NCBI RefSeq assembly: GCF_024166365.1
Contig: NC_064835.1
Coordinates: 60,430,607 to 60,494,606 of the forward strand
Direction: 5' to 3'
From: Elephas maximus indicus
Lineage: Eukaryota; Chordata; Mammalia; Proboscidea; Elephantidae
Length of the DNA: 64,000 nt
A program made the position numbers and the translations under genes. Shown here piece after piece: positions 22,510-34,025 of the stretch. Below the pieces are notes generated by a model that saw nothing but the letters and a program-made list of their open reading frames with translations, made no database searches and was not told the origin of the DNA. Position 1 is the stretch's first letter. The number at the start of each line of letters is the position of its first letter.

Positions 22510-22527
22510 GACATCATCAACATTCTT

Positions 22528-22679
22528 AATCATACAACACAGGCACAAGGATTTTAACGGGGCAGGCCAAGCAAAGAAACTGCAATTCTGATGCAGATTG
22601 TGAGGCCAGCCAAGCAATGGAACAGCAAAATGACAAAGCCAGCCAAGCAAGGTGCAACGGAATTTTCTGCAGCCTGTAT
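22528..22679. other. Pre-insertion sequence, right flank of L1
   Basis: Continuous with 14286-14485 before the L1 inserted. It contains a short internal repetition of 'gccagccaagcaa' (about 22610 and 22640), unassigned to a family. Confidence 0.35.
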
Positions 22680-22858
22680 TAACGGCATAGTGGTTAAGTG
22701 CTACAGCTACTAACCAAGAGGTTGGCAGTTCAAATCTCCCAGGCGCTCCTTGGAAACTCTATGGGGCAGTTCCACTCTGTGCTATAGGGTCGCTATGAGT
22801 CGGAATCGAGTCGATGGCGGTAGGTTTGGTTTTCGTTTTTTTGATGTTGTTGTATTAA
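22675..22858 (+). mobile_element. AfroSINE, sense, short form
   Basis: 'gcatagtggttaagtgctac', 'aactctatggggcagttcca' and 'cgctatgagtcggaatcgag'. Flanked by 'tgtattaa' at 22675-22682 and 22851-22858. It is low in divergence and thus one of the younger copies. Confidence 0.9.
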
Positions 22859-23790
22859 TGCAGACCTCTGTATTAGGTTCAAATCACAGAACTTTCTGTT
22901 TGCATCAGGGAACTTAACCACTGTGTCACCATATTTCTTCTCTACGTATTGGGATCCCATTTTACAAATAAGACGCAAAGACCATTGAAAAAACTAGATG
23001 GAAATAACGAGAATGTTAACACAAGGCGAAGAATGTAACCAATGTCACTGAACAGTATGTGTAGACATTATTGAATGGGAACCAGTTTTGCTGTGTATAC
23101 TTTCATCAAAAACACAATAAAATATTGTTAAAAAAATAATAATAATAAGCAGCAGCAAAGGCAACTAGCTGACCTACTGGACCTGGAATTTTAGAAACAG
23201 GGAATTCTGGAAAGAGCAAGGGGTGAAGGGTTAGGATGAGCTCAGAGCAGTAGGAAGGAGTGTGCATAACCCGGGATAACAAGGATCCTACCACTGTGTT
23301 GCTTTTCAGTTTTCTCAGCACAAGGGCACCTGAGGAAGTATTGACGACTCAGAAAGGGGATTTTCCCTAGAGATCAAGGAAAAGTAAAGCTAAAGAGCTG
23401 TGTGGGCAACAGAGAAGCACAAGGGCTGCACTGTCCATGAGCAGCAGCTCCTTGGGGTGTGACTGTCAGGACTGGCTCACACAGGCTCCCTTGAAGGAGG
23501 AAACCAAGGGCAGATGCCTGCGGTCATTAGCCGAGCACTGCATTGCTCAGTGCTGCCAAGGGCTGCTCAGGCCTGCAGGACCACCGGGTGGCCTGCGGCT
23601 GCTATTGATTATCTGCTGAGTGCTCTTCCCGCTGCAAAGCCAAGGAAGACTGGAGGAGGGGCTGAGGGAGCAAGGCGCTTTCCCTTCCATTCACAGCAGG
23701 CCCAAGTCAGCTGGAAATGCAAACACCTTAGGCTCTGGCAGCTGCAAATTCTTCTTTGCTATTTGCTCTCCTGAGAAGTAACACAAAAAC
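22859..23790. other. Unassigned; higher-GC patch 23420-23780
   Basis: No gene recognised. The patch at 23420-23780 is GC-richer than its surroundings, free of recognisable repeats and open on the plus strand in two frames without domains. It is a candidate for conserved non-coding DNA only because it has escaped insertions. Confidence 0.25.
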
Positions 23791-23845
23791 TAACCAAACC
23801 CAGTGCCATCGAGTCTATTCTAACTCATAGAGACCCTATGCACAG
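23791..23845 (-). mobile_element. AfroSINE tail fragment, antisense
   Basis: 'accaaacccagtgccatcga' and 'actcatagagaccctatgc' are the reversed 3' 55 bp of the SINE. The copy is strongly 5'-truncated. Confidence 0.75.
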
Positions 23846-24659
23846 TTGTGTATTTACCACTCCATAATCCCCCAAATAAGGAGGCCTCCCCTTTCTTCTG
23901 AATAATGTCCAGAGTGTTATTAAGGCTCTTGGCATCTCCGCTAAATCTTGCTCTTTCAAACAAGATGCCCTTGGGTTAACTAATTACTTTTTCTAATGAA
24001 AAGTGTCAGCTTGGATGTACTGGGTTCATTTCGCCCAAGGGTTCTGGTCTTTCTAGGAACTAAAGGAAAGCTGACATTTTTCTCTTTTCATAGGTTGGAG
24101 ACATATTTATTTTGCAACTGACACAAAGGAATCCTTTGTGACATTCTTGCTTGAGGACAGGTTTCTAGCTCCAAGCCTATTATTAGTCATATTCTTTGGA
24201 GACTTTGTAACAAATTCGTAGGAATGGAATGAAAACAGTGATTCAAGAAGCCGAGTTCAGAAAATATGACCGAGTCAGAAATAAGAAGGGATGTGAACCG
24301 CCAGGCTCCTGATAAGGTTAGGGAGAGCCAGCCACTGGCAAGCCAGAGGGAAATTGCACTTTGTCAGCCGGACCAGACACTTCAGGTCCTCTTTGCAGCC
24401 TCTGATGTCAGAGCTGAGCCCCAGAAAGTGAGTGGCTTTGATGAGTACTGGTGAATCAGTTCAGTGAACAAATCCAATGACCTCACTTTCCACTTCAAAA
24501 TGGCATATGAAAAGCAGTTCCTCTATGGCTCTTTCAAACTTAGCATTAAAAGACCCACAAAGGAAATTTAAAAGAACGCACCACACCAAAAAACTCAGAG
24601 TAATGGGCAGACAAATGCCAAAATCTTGGAGGAATTTTTACTAATTACAGGTTAGACTG
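23846..24659. other. Unassigned, single-copy-like
   Basis: No repeat family or gene recognised. The frame at 24266-24454 (62 codons) has no domain. Confidence 0.3.
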
Positions 24660-25877
24660 AATTAACTTTTTCTTTTTTTTTTTGTTGTGCTTTAAGGGAA
24701 AGTTTACAAATCAAGTCAGTCACTCATACAAAAACTTATTTATATACACCTTGCTATGTACTCTTAGTTGCTCTCCCTCTTATGAGACAGCACACTTCTC
24801 TCCACCCTGTTATTTCCTGTGTTCGTTCAGCCAGCTCCTGTCCCCTTCTGCCTTCTCAGCTTGCCCCCAGACAGGAGCTGCCCATATAGTCTCATGTGTC
24901 TACTTGAACCAAGAAACTTACTTCTCACCAGTATCCTTTTCTGTCTTATAGCTGAGTCCAATCCCTGTCTGAAGAGTTGGCTTTGGGCATGGTTTGAGTC
25001 TTGGGCTAACAGATGGTCCAGAGACCGTGACCTCCAGGTCCTTCTAGGCTGAGTCAGACCATTAAGTCTGATCTTTTTACAAGAACTTGAGGTCTGCATC
25101 CTACTGCATTCCTGCTCCATCAGGGATTCTCTGTTGTGTTCCCTGTCAGGGCAGTCATTGGTTATAGCTAGACACTATCTAGTTCTTCTGGTCTCAGGCT
25201 CATGCAGTCTCTGGTTTATATGGCCCTTTCTGTCTCTTGGGCTCATAATTACCTTGTATCTTTGGTGTCCCTCAATCTCCTTTGCTTCAGATGAGTTGAG
25301 ACCAGTTGCTGCATCTTAGATGGCCACTTGTTGGTGTTTAAGACCTCAGATGCCACTTTTCAAAGTAGGATGCAGAATGTTTTCTTAATACATTTTGTTA
25401 TGCCAACTGACCTAGATGTCCCCTGAAACCATGGTCCCCAGACCCCTGCCCCTGCTACTCTGGCCTTCGCAGTGTTTGGTTGTATTCAGGAAACTTCTTT
25501 GCTTTTAGTTTAGTCCAGTTGTGCTGACCTCTCCTGTATTGTGTGTTGTCTTTCCCTTCACCTAAAATAGTTCTTGTCTACTATCTAATTAGTGAACATC
25601 CCTCTCCCTCCCTTCCCACCCTGTAAACATTAAAGAATATTTTCTTCTGTGTTTAAACTTTTTCTTGAGTTCTTATAATAGTGATCTCATCCAATAGTTG
25701 GTCTTTTGCAACCGACTAATTTCACTCAGCATAATGCCTTCCAAATTCATCCATGTTATGAGATGTTTCACGGATTCACCGTTCTTTATCACTGCATAGT
25801 ATTCCATTGTGTGAATATACCATAATTTATTTATCTATTCATCCCTTGATGGGCACCTTGGTTGTAAATTAACTTTT
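24660..25877 (-). mobile_element. 5'-truncated L1 with 11-bp target duplication
   Basis: About 1.2 kb of L1 3' end (24671-25866), aligned with 14515-15705 of the full-length copy. It begins after a T-run and stops abruptly at 'gggcaccttggttg'. Flanked by perfect 'aattaactttt' at 24660-24670 and 25867-25877. It retains the last ORF2 codons in degraded form. Confidence 0.93.
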
Positions 25878-26240
25878 AAAACAAAGCAAAAAAATTTTCA
25901 TAGTGAAAGAACTACAAGCCTGTTTAAAATTAAAAACAGGAGTTTTATTATGGTGAACAAAATTTTCACGAAAACAGAAGGAATCCAACAAAGTGGTCTG
26001 AGGAGCTACAGAGTTACAAAAGTTAATAAAGGCAAAAACTACAAGTAAAGGAGGTATAGCTGGGGTATTTCTGGTTGGTTAACATTTATGAAGTTGCAGG
26101 TGGCAGGGTCTTTGTTGGCCATCTTTGCAGGGGTCGATCTGCTTTGAAAGGATGACTCCAAATGACAGGATTTTTGCTGACCATAAGTTTCCGTGAACAA
26201 TTTTAAAATATAGATATAGGGTTCTATAAAGGAGTAGGGG
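25878..26240. other. Unassigned, possible LTR
   Basis: Together with 26393-26900 this may be an old antisense LTR ('ttaataaaggcaaaaactac' and repeated purine-rich blocks), interrupted by the SINE at 26241. No termini or duplication were found, so this is weak. Confidence 0.25.
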
Positions 26241-26392
26241 GGAGGCCTGGTGGAGTAGTGGTTAAGAGCTTGGCTGCTAACCAAAAGGTCAGCAATTCGA
26301 ATCCACCAACTGATCCTTAGAAACCCTATGAGGCAGGTCTACTCTGTCCTATAGGGTCGCTCTGAGTTGGAATCGACTAGATGGCAACAGGT
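26241..26392 (+). mobile_element. AfroSINE, sense, short form
   Basis: 'ggaggcctggtggagtagtg', head 'ggctgctaaccaaaaggtca' and tail 'gctctgagttggaatcgact'. The 3' end shows a small duplication 'ggtaacaggtaa'. Confidence 0.88.
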
Positions 26393-26964
26393 AACAGGTA
26401 AAAGGGGTTCTAGAAGCCTATTCAGAGAATCAGTTGACCACTGAAGCCACATGTTCCCTGACACATTAGGTCATCTAGACAAATGTAACTAACTTTTGAG
26501 GTCAGCCAGGCCGAAATGGTTTCTGAGAAATGGTAAAGGAAGCAATAACAGAGTTAGAGCCACGTTATACTTGGACACTCTATTAAAAATATGAAGGCAA
26601 AGAGTTTGCTAAAAGAATAAAATGATTACAAGTGAAAATGCTAAGTATTTTTATGCTCAAGGGCAGAAAAAGGATTTTGATACAGAAAAGCTATAACCAC
26701 GCCTTTATTCAACATCTGTTTGTTATAACAGTAAGTACATCTCTCTGAAGCTTAACCACAATTTGTTCTCTTTAACACCTGAGAATAATTGTCTCTTAAC
26801 ACCAATCATTTCTAACCACAAGCTCATCTCCTTAGAACTTTTGGCCAAGCAGAATAAGGTGGGCAAAATCGCATTTTTCTGTAGAGCTGCTCCTATTTAG
26901 GTCAAAGATGCGGTGACAACTTTTTACAGAAGTGACAGATCTACACGGGGTCTCTTAAAATGGG
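26393..26964. other. Unassigned, possible continuation of old LTR
   Basis: No gene seen. It ends in (GTT)n at 26967, which is the reversed tail of the RTE copy that follows. Confidence 0.25.
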
Positions 26965-27397
26965 GTTGTTGTTGTTGTTGTTAGGTGCTGTCGAGTCAGT
27001 TTCGACTCATAGCAACCCTATACACAACAGAACGAAACACTGCCCAGTCCTGAGCCAACCTTACAATCGTTGTTATGCTTGAGCCCATTGTTGCAGCCAC
27101 TATGTCAGTCCACCTCGTTGAGGGTCTTCCTCTTTTCCACTGACCCTGTACTCTGCCAAGCATGATGTCCTTCTCCAGGGACTGATCCCTCCTGACAACA
27201 TGTCCGAGGTATGTAAGATGCGGTCTCGCCATCCTTGCTCCTAAGGAGCATTCTTGGTTGCACTTCTTCTAAGACAGATTTGTTTGTTCTTTTGGCAGTC
27301 CATGGTATATTCAATGTTCTTCACCAACACCACAATTCAAAGGCGTCAACTCTTCTTCGGTCTTCCTTATTCATTGTCCAGCTTTCACATGCCCTCA
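26965..27397 (-). mobile_element. RTE LINE 3' end, antisense
   Basis: (GTT)n then 'gttaggtgctgtcgagtcag', 'gaacgaaacactgcccagtc' and 'agggtcttcctcttttccac'. Minus-strand frames 26996-27314 encode the degraded C-terminal region in two frames. Its left part is close to the family consensus as judged against the other copies here. Confidence 0.9.
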
Positions 27398-27545
27398 CAT
27401 GTCTGTCAGTTTGTCGTACTGTGGGGGCTTGCGTGTTGCTGTGATGCTGGAAGCTATGCCACTGGTATTCAGATACCAGCAGAGTCACCCATGGTGGACA
27501 GATTTCAGCTGAGCTTCCAGGCTAAGACAGACTAGGAAGAACTAG
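27398..27545 (+). mobile_element. RTE 5' region, inverted against its neighbour
   Basis: 'tgtctgtcagtttgtcgtac', 'cttgcgtgttgctgtgatgc' and 'gagcttccaggctaagacag' are the start of the elephant-type RTE element, here in sense orientation. It directly abuts the antisense RTE 3' end, head-to-head. Confidence 0.7.
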
Positions 27546-27712
27546 GAAGAAGTTAGAGGCCTTAGTTCTGGCAAATGCCTTAAATTTTTAATACTCCTTA
27601 TCAAAATAAAAACATTACTTCGTTATATACAGGCACAGTAAAAATAGATAAGCAGACTCTGTCCCCACTATTTGTCCCTGGTCTCAGAACCAGGTCTATA
27701 AACCATAAACCA

Positions 27713-27888
27713 AAAAACCAAACCAGCTGCCTCCCAGTTGATTCCAACTTATGGCAACCCCCTGTGTGTCTGAGGAGAACTGTGCTCCATGGGGTCTTCA
27801 ATGGCTGATTTTTCACAAGTAGACCACCAGGCCTTTCTTCCAAGGTACCTCTGGGTGAACTTAAACCTCCGACCTTTCAGTTAGCAGC
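27713..27888 (-). mobile_element. AfroSINE, antisense, inside or beside RTE
   Basis: 'cagttgattccaacttatgg', 'agaccaccaggcctttcttc' and head 'cgacctttcagttagcagca'. It stops exactly where the antisense RTE sequence begins. Confidence 0.85.
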
Positions 27889-29030
27889 ATACAGATTGAA
27901 TAAGTATGGTGAAAGGATGCAACCCTGACATACACCTTTCCTGATTTTAAACCATGTAGTACCCTCTTGTTTTGTTCAAACAGCTGCTTCTTGGTTCGTG
28001 TACAGGTCCCACGTGAGCACAATTAAGTGTTCTGGAATTCCCATTCTTTGCAATGTTATCCATAATTTGTCATGATCCACAAAGTCAAATACCTTTGCAT
28101 TGTCAATAAAACACATCTTTCTAGTATTCTCTGCTTTCAGCCAAAATCCATCTGACATTAGCAATGCTATCCCTTTTTCCACATCCTGCTCTGAATCTGG
28201 CTTGAATTCCTGGCAGTTCCGTTAGATGTATTGTTGCAACCATTTTTGAATGATCTTCAGCAAAATTTTGCTTGCATGTGATATTAATGATATTGTTTGA
28301 TAATGTCCACATTTGTTGGATCACCTTTCTTTGGAGTGGGCTCAAATATGCATCTCTTCTTTTTTTTTTTTTTCAAGTCAGTTGGCCAGGTAGTTTTCCA
28401 AATTTCTTGGCATAGACGAGTGAAAACCTCCAGTGTTGCATCTGTTTGTTGAAACATCTCAATTGGTATTCTGTCAATTCCTGGAGTCTTGTTTTTTGGC
28501 AATGTCTTCAGCGAAGCTTAGACTTCTTCATTCAATGTCATCGGTTCTTGATCATATGCTATCTCCTGAAATGGTTGAACATCGACCAATTCTTTTTGGT
28601 ACAGTGACTGTGTGTATTCCTTCCATCTTCTTTGAATGCTTCCTGCATCATTCAATATTTTGCCCGTTGAATCCTTCAATATTACAACTCAAGGCTTGAA
28701 TTTTTTCTTTAGTTCCTTCAGCTTGAGAAATGCCAAGTGTGTTCTTTCCTTTTGGTTTTCTACCTCCAGGTCTTTGCACATTTCATAATAATTCTTTACT
28801 TTGTCTTCACAAGCCACCCTTTGAAATCTTCTGTTCACCTCTTTTCCTCCATCATTTCTTCTGTTCACTTTAGCTATTCTAAGTTTAGGAATAAGTTTCA
28901 GAGTCTCTCCTGACATCCATTTTGGTCTTTTCTTTCTTTCCTGTCATTTTAATGACCTTTTGCTTTCTTCATGTATGATGTCCTTGGTGTCATCCCACAG
29001 CTTGTCCAATCTTCAATCATTAGTCTGAAC
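27889..29030 (-). pseudogene. RTE-clade LINE ORF fragment (reverse transcriptase), antisense
   Basis: About 1.1 kb of RTE coding region. The minus-strand frames contain ESREY and CFIDNAKVFDFVDHDKLW (RT motif A, F-x-D-x-x-K-x-F-D), preceded by KNKTPGIDRIPIEMFQ and SGKILNDA-like sequence. The blocks 27976-28182, 28121-28345, 28284-28502 and 28689-28916 are in different frames, so the ORF is broken several times. The YADD region and tail are missing here. A T-run (28362-28375) has expanded inside it. Confidence 0.88.
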
Positions 29031-29969
29031 ATCCATAAACATCATTAAATTTTCAAAAATACTTTTGTTAATTAATTGTCTTATGTTGTTGTTGCTGTCT
29101 TATATATCTTGCTAGTACTTTTGTTCTATGATTTTTGGTATACTCTCTGATCGTTTCTTTGTATAATAACAATATTAGGATATTTTATTCTAGATAGAAT
29201 GGAAAGATAATTCAGTGTCTCCTTTAACATGAGTGATAAAACATGTGACTTCACACACACACTCTCTATTCATAGTATTAATACAATTTCGTGCCTTATC
29301 AAACAAAAAATTATGAGCAGTTTTAATTTGCATGATTCCCACTTAATTAAAAAGCAAAAGAGAAAGTTGAACATGTTTCTGACAGGAGGGAACTTCTATG
29401 CTGACTAGAGGGCAATGGGAACCAAATTCTCAGTTTACATTTTTTCATATCTGTTGTTTGGAAGAATTCCCACAGATTAGCTTCTGTTGCTATATATTTC
29501 AAATATGGTTTCTCCTACACTGCCCACCTATTTCCATGCTTGACACTACATGGTGTTGGGTCTGTCCCCAGGCTTCGTAAATGAGAGGGCCTGAACTTAA
29601 GCTGCATTAGCTTTACAGCAAATGTCCTCTGCTCGGAAGTGCTGATTGTGGGAGGCTGTCCTCAGGTTCATCTGCCCCAATCCCTCTTGGGACATTGCCA
29701 CTCTACCATTCAGGAGCACTGTCAGATGTGGCTTGCATCTAACAGTAAATACAAGAACTGTACTCCGACAAGTGACCCACCCTCTGCTCTCGTATTGGCT
29801 CTAAAAATGTCTTGAGTTTCCATCACATACACAGCTCTGAAATTTGAGGCGGAGAGCTGAGCCCATTCATGGGGCCCCAAGCAACACCCAAGTTCTTATT
29901 AAATGCCTCTAGCTTTGCTTCCCTACTTGTGGATTGAAGTCTTACTTCATTTAGAGAAGATAAATTTTA
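29031..29969. other. Unassigned, single-copy-like
   Basis: No gene or repeat family recognised. A small (CA)n occurs near 29255-29265. Confidence 0.35.
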
Positions 29970-30298
29970 TAAATCAGACTTTTTAAAAAAATAATAATTT
30001 TTATTGTGCTATAAGTGAAAGTTTACAAATCAAGTCAGTCTGTCACATATAAGCTTATATACACCTTACTCCATACTCTCACTTACTCTCCCCCTAATGA
30101 GTCAGCCCACTCCCTCCTTCCAGTCTCTCCTTTCGTGACGATTTTGCCAGTTTCTAACCCTCTCTACCCTCCTATCTCCCCTCCAGACAGGAGATGCCAA
30201 CACAGTTTCAAGTGTCCACCTGATACAAGTAGCTCGCTCTTCATCAGCGTCTCTCTCCAACCCATTGTCCAGTCCCTTCCATGTCTGTAAATCAGACT
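29970..30298 (-). mobile_element. Short 5'-truncated L1 with target duplication
   Basis: Only the last ~307 bp of the L1 3'UTR (29981-30287), very close to 14515-14800. Flanked by 'taaatcagact' at 29970-29980 and 30288-30298, extended by near-matching T-runs. Low divergence indicates a fairly recent insertion. Confidence 0.93.
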
Positions 30299-31996
30299 CT
30301 TTTTTTAACTCAGTATTTTATGGTATAAACTCTACGGTCTTAGTTCTCCAGACTTGGCCCTTGTGTCTTCCAGTCCAAGACTTTTGGGAATTCAAAATAG
30401 AAACTATTTTTCTTTTAAGACTTACCTCTTGTAAATCAGTAGTACATTGGCTTTAAAGACCATGCCCTCAACCAAAGATGCACAAATCTGATTAAGAACC
30501 CAAAAGTCAAGAAAATTACTCTTCATTCTCCATGTGTCTGCCTCTTCTGTGTGCTGTTTGGGCACAAAGCTACTGCTGAAGCCTGAAGGGAGGACGGAGT
30601 ATGAATCAGGGAGAAGATACCTATTCATATCTCAACATATGTTTCTGTTCTAGGAAGTATCGGTTTTGACTTCTTGGCACCAGCAAGATTAGCCAGAATA
30701 ACTGGTCAAATAGGAGGCCTGTGGTATCAGCCAGTGTCCAGTTTCACATAAATAGAAAGAGATGTAATATCGGAATTTAGGTGCTTCCCAGTTTCCGAAA
30801 GAGTTAGAGGAGGCTTTAGTCTGGGTCTCAGGAATAACCTTTGGAATAAAACTTACTAAAAGAACTGCTATTTGTAGCTTCATTAGAAAGTTGGTGAGTC
30901 AGGAAGCCACTGTTTCTCAGCTAACTCCAGGATTACACACCACTTCAGCTCTAACGGGAGACCAAGGAGCGGCCACCAGGTAAGTTGGCTCTGGAGCCAT
31001 TATATGTCAGATTCATATAAGCAAAATGGGTTGTTCTACCTCCCTCCTTGCTGAACTCAAGTCCAGTAAGATATCCTAGGCTGCATATAAAAGGAACACC
31101 TACGACAGGCTTAATGTCTAAGAATTTATATCCTCAGCTGCCTAATTTAGCCATCTTGAATCCCAATCCTTTATTCCTTATGTTCAACATATAACTCATT
31201 CAACCTTGGCTCTTCTCTCAAGTAAACTTATGTCTTCTTTTGTCTGGTGGAATTTTCATAGATGCCCTACACTGCCCTGGGCTGTCCCTCCCCATGTGAT
31301 ATATCTGGATATAGGTATCCCCTTCCTTTCCCATCCAGTTCGTCCTAGCTTTGGGGCTGTGACTTGTTTACAGCCAAATCCTAATGCTGGGAACAATCTA
31401 GTTTTACTTCTTCAACAAGTTTGAAAAAATCTCTGCTTGCTATAACTTTAAATAATAATTGTCTTCTAATAGGGTCCTAACATCAATGATCAAAAATCTA
31501 ATTTCTGGAAGATGCAAAAGAAGAGATTTAGTCCTACTGGTGGTTAACACTATGAGACTCTTACTCTTTTCAACAAACATGCATCTTGGCTACAAAATAC
31601 TGTGTGTGGGCATGACCCTATTAATTTCTGTAAATGAAATTTCAATTTTGTTTATTATATTGTACTGAATGATGTCAGACCAATATAAAAGAAGCCTGTG
31701 GAAACAATCATCCCTCAATCATGGAGAAATTGAAATCTGTATTTTATTCATGACTGAGCATAAATAATATGTTTAGACTCTATTGTTCGGTTAAAAAAAA
31801 TGATGCATAAATTAGCTCTTCCTTGAATTTTAGCCCCATCCAGGCATGCCATTTTAATTCCTCTTAATTCACTAATTTATAGAGTCAGTGTGGAAAGGTA
31901 TGAAAGACATTCATCGTAATCTCCCAATGACTTAAGCAAAGATTCCTTCAAATTTACATGTTTCCTTTCTTCCATTGCAACACTAAATTAAACTCA
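30299..31996. other. Unassigned, single-copy-like
   Basis: No gene or repeat family recognised over 1.7 kb. The open frames are short and domain-free. Confidence 0.35.
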
Positions 31997-32221
31997 GTAT
32001 GTTGGTCAGAGGGTCCCCGGGTGGTACAATTTGCACTTGACTACTAACCTAAAGATTGGCAGTTCAAACCTACGCAGTGGTCTGCAGAAGAAAGGCCTAG
32101 CAATATGCTTCCGTAAAGATTACAGTCAAGAAAACCCCTTGGAGCCATTACGCTCTATAACATATGGGGATGTCATGAGTTGGAATTGGCTCAACGGCAA
32201 TGGTTTGGTATGTTGGTCAGA
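31997..32221 (+). mobile_element. AfroSINE, sense, with 14-bp target duplication
   Basis: Long-form SINE (32011-32207) starting 'gggtccccgggtggtacaat' and ending 'caacggcaatggtttg'. Flanked by a perfect 14-bp repeat 'gtatgttggtcaga' at 31997-32010 and 32208-32221. The body is diverged yet the duplication is perfect. Confidence 0.92.
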
Positions 32222-32751
32222 TGTGTGGTGTGACATAAACAAAGGCTATACTGATGCATGAAATTCTCCAACAGGCCATTAGGTCTCCTTCTCTGGGACA
32301 CAATCCTATTGCTGTCACCCTGCACCACCTGGCCCCAGCACTCAATGAGAGGGTCATGCTCATATGAACATATTCCACATCTCTCTGCTGACTCCACCTT
32401 GACCAAACAGGGAACCCTCATGGCTGCATATTGCCTGTTGTTGATTCCTGCATTCCTGTAATTGCCCAGATCATTTCTTGGCTCTGTCCACTGCTGCTGA
32501 TGCCCGCCATTGTCCTTGGGCGAAGCACATCTGAGAAACTGTAGCAGTGCCCCCTGGAACAAGGGTACCCCCTTGGTATGGCTCAGGACTCCTTTCCAGT
32601 TTCATCCCCTCTGGCTGGAGCAAGGCCAGAGTACCCAGTTCTCTGCTGTGTTTCTCTCCATTGACTTTGAACAGGGACTTGGAGCCAAGGTGTTATACAG
32701 TCAGGAAATGCTAAAAAGAAGCTGTCTCCTGGACCAGGAGTGAAGAGGCTA
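32222..32751. other. Unassigned
   Basis: Open on both strands in part (32191-32562 minus, 32258-32743 plus) but without recognisable domains. It could be an old ERV internal or LTR piece; nothing decisive is visible. Confidence 0.25.
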
Positions 32752-33255
32752 TTGTTGTTGTTGTTAGGTGCCATAGAGTTGATTCTGACGCAGAGCGACC
32801 CTGTGTACCACAGAACGAAACACTGCCCAGTCCTGCGCCATCCTCACAATTGTTGTTATGCTTAAGCCCATTATTGCAGCCACTGTGTCAGTCCATCTCA
32901 TTGAGGATCTTCCTCTTCTTCACTGACCCTCTGCTTCACCAAGCATGATGTCCTTCTCTAGGAACTGATCCCTCCTGACAACATGTCCAAAGTATGTGAG
33001 ACGTAGTCTCTCCATCCTTGCTTCTAAGGAGCATTCTGGTTGTACTTCTTCCAAGACAGGTTTGTTCATTCTTTTGGCAGTCCATGGTATATCCAATATT
33101 TTTCGCCAACACTACAATTCAAAGGCATCAACTCTCCTTCAGTCTTCTTTATTCATCATCCAGCTTTCACATGTGTATGAGGTGACTGAAAATACCATGG
33201 CTTGGGTCAGGTGCACCTTAGTCTTTAAGATGACATCTTTGCTTCTCAACACAGA
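32752..33255 (-). mobile_element. RTE LINE 3' end, antisense
   Basis: 'attgttgttgttgttaggtg', 'cagaacgaaacactgcccag', 'tattcatcatccagctttca' and 'cttgggtcaggtgcacctta'. Truncated at 'tttgcttctcaacacagaga'. Confidence 0.9.
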
Positions 33256-33419
33256 GAAAGCATAAAATATGGCAAATAGATTAAAAGACAGGGTTAAAGA
33301 AGATATACATTTTAAAGACTTTTGGTACATTTTCCTGAATTTCCCTCTGGAAAAAAAAAAATGTCTATGTATACCATTGATACTTGAGGGCACACAAGGA
33401 TTACCTGATCTAGGTTATA

Positions 33420-33575
33420 AAACCCATTGTCATTGAGTAGATTCTGACTCATAGAGACCCTAAAGGGCAGATTAGAACTGCCCCGTAGGGGTTCCAAGGA
33501 GGGTCTGGTGGATTAGAACTGCCAACCTTTTGGTTAGCAGCTGCAGCTCTTAACCACTATGCCATCACGGTTTTA
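33420..33575 (-). mobile_element. AfroSINE, antisense, short form
   Basis: 'attgtcattgagtagattct', 'tagaactgccccgtaggggt' and head 'aaccttttggttagcagctg' joined directly without the long-form insert. Confidence 0.87.
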
Positions 33576-33815
33576 GGTTATATACTCTGCTATGTATCCA
33601 TTAACTTCAAATTATTAGTCACAGTATTAACATTCTCTAACATTAAGTTTTGTCTACTTGATGATGTGTCAAAACATCTCCCTATTGCTTTTTTTTCTTT
33701 TTTATATTTTATATTACAACATTGTATGATATTTGCACAGAAAGCGTAATGATTATTATACCTTCATGTGGCCTACACATGTTATTGATTTTAAATATCC
33801 TTATATATTCTTTTT

Positions 33816-34025
33816 GGAGTCCCTGGGTGGCACAAACAGTTAAATGCTCTAGCTACTAACCAAAAGGTTGGCCATTCTGGCCAAGTCTACCCAGAGAAGC
33901 CTTGGAAGAAAGGCCTGGTGAACTGCTTCTGAAAGGTCATGGTCTTGAAAACAGTATGCAGCATAGTTCTACTCTGCAACATATGAGATCACCATGAGTT
34001 GAAATTTACTCCACAACAACTGGTT
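33816..34025 (+). mobile_element. AfroSINE, sense, long form
   Basis: 'ggagtccctgggtggcacaa', 'agaaaggcctggtgaactgc' and a tail at 'caccatgagttgaaatttac'. Strongly diverged, so an older copy. Confidence 0.83.

Larger units (their letters stand above)
14486..22527 (-). mobile_element. Full-length L1 with 18-bp target duplication
   Basis: The element (about 14504-22509, 8.0 kb) lies on the minus strand. It is bounded by 'gacatcgtcaacattctt' (14486-14503) and 'gacatcatcaacattctt' (22510-22527), an 18-bp target-site duplication with one mismatch. Parts in transcriptional order: GC-rich 5'UTR (22509-20717), ORF1 (20716-19694), an unusually long spacer (19693-19275), ORF2 (19274-15507), 3'UTR (15506-14520) and an A-tail (T-run about 14502-14514). 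The 3'UTR is shared by five other copies in the window. A full 5' end with a nearly intact duplication means a single insertion with little later rearrangement. ORF breaks show it is not autonomous today. Confidence 0.95.
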
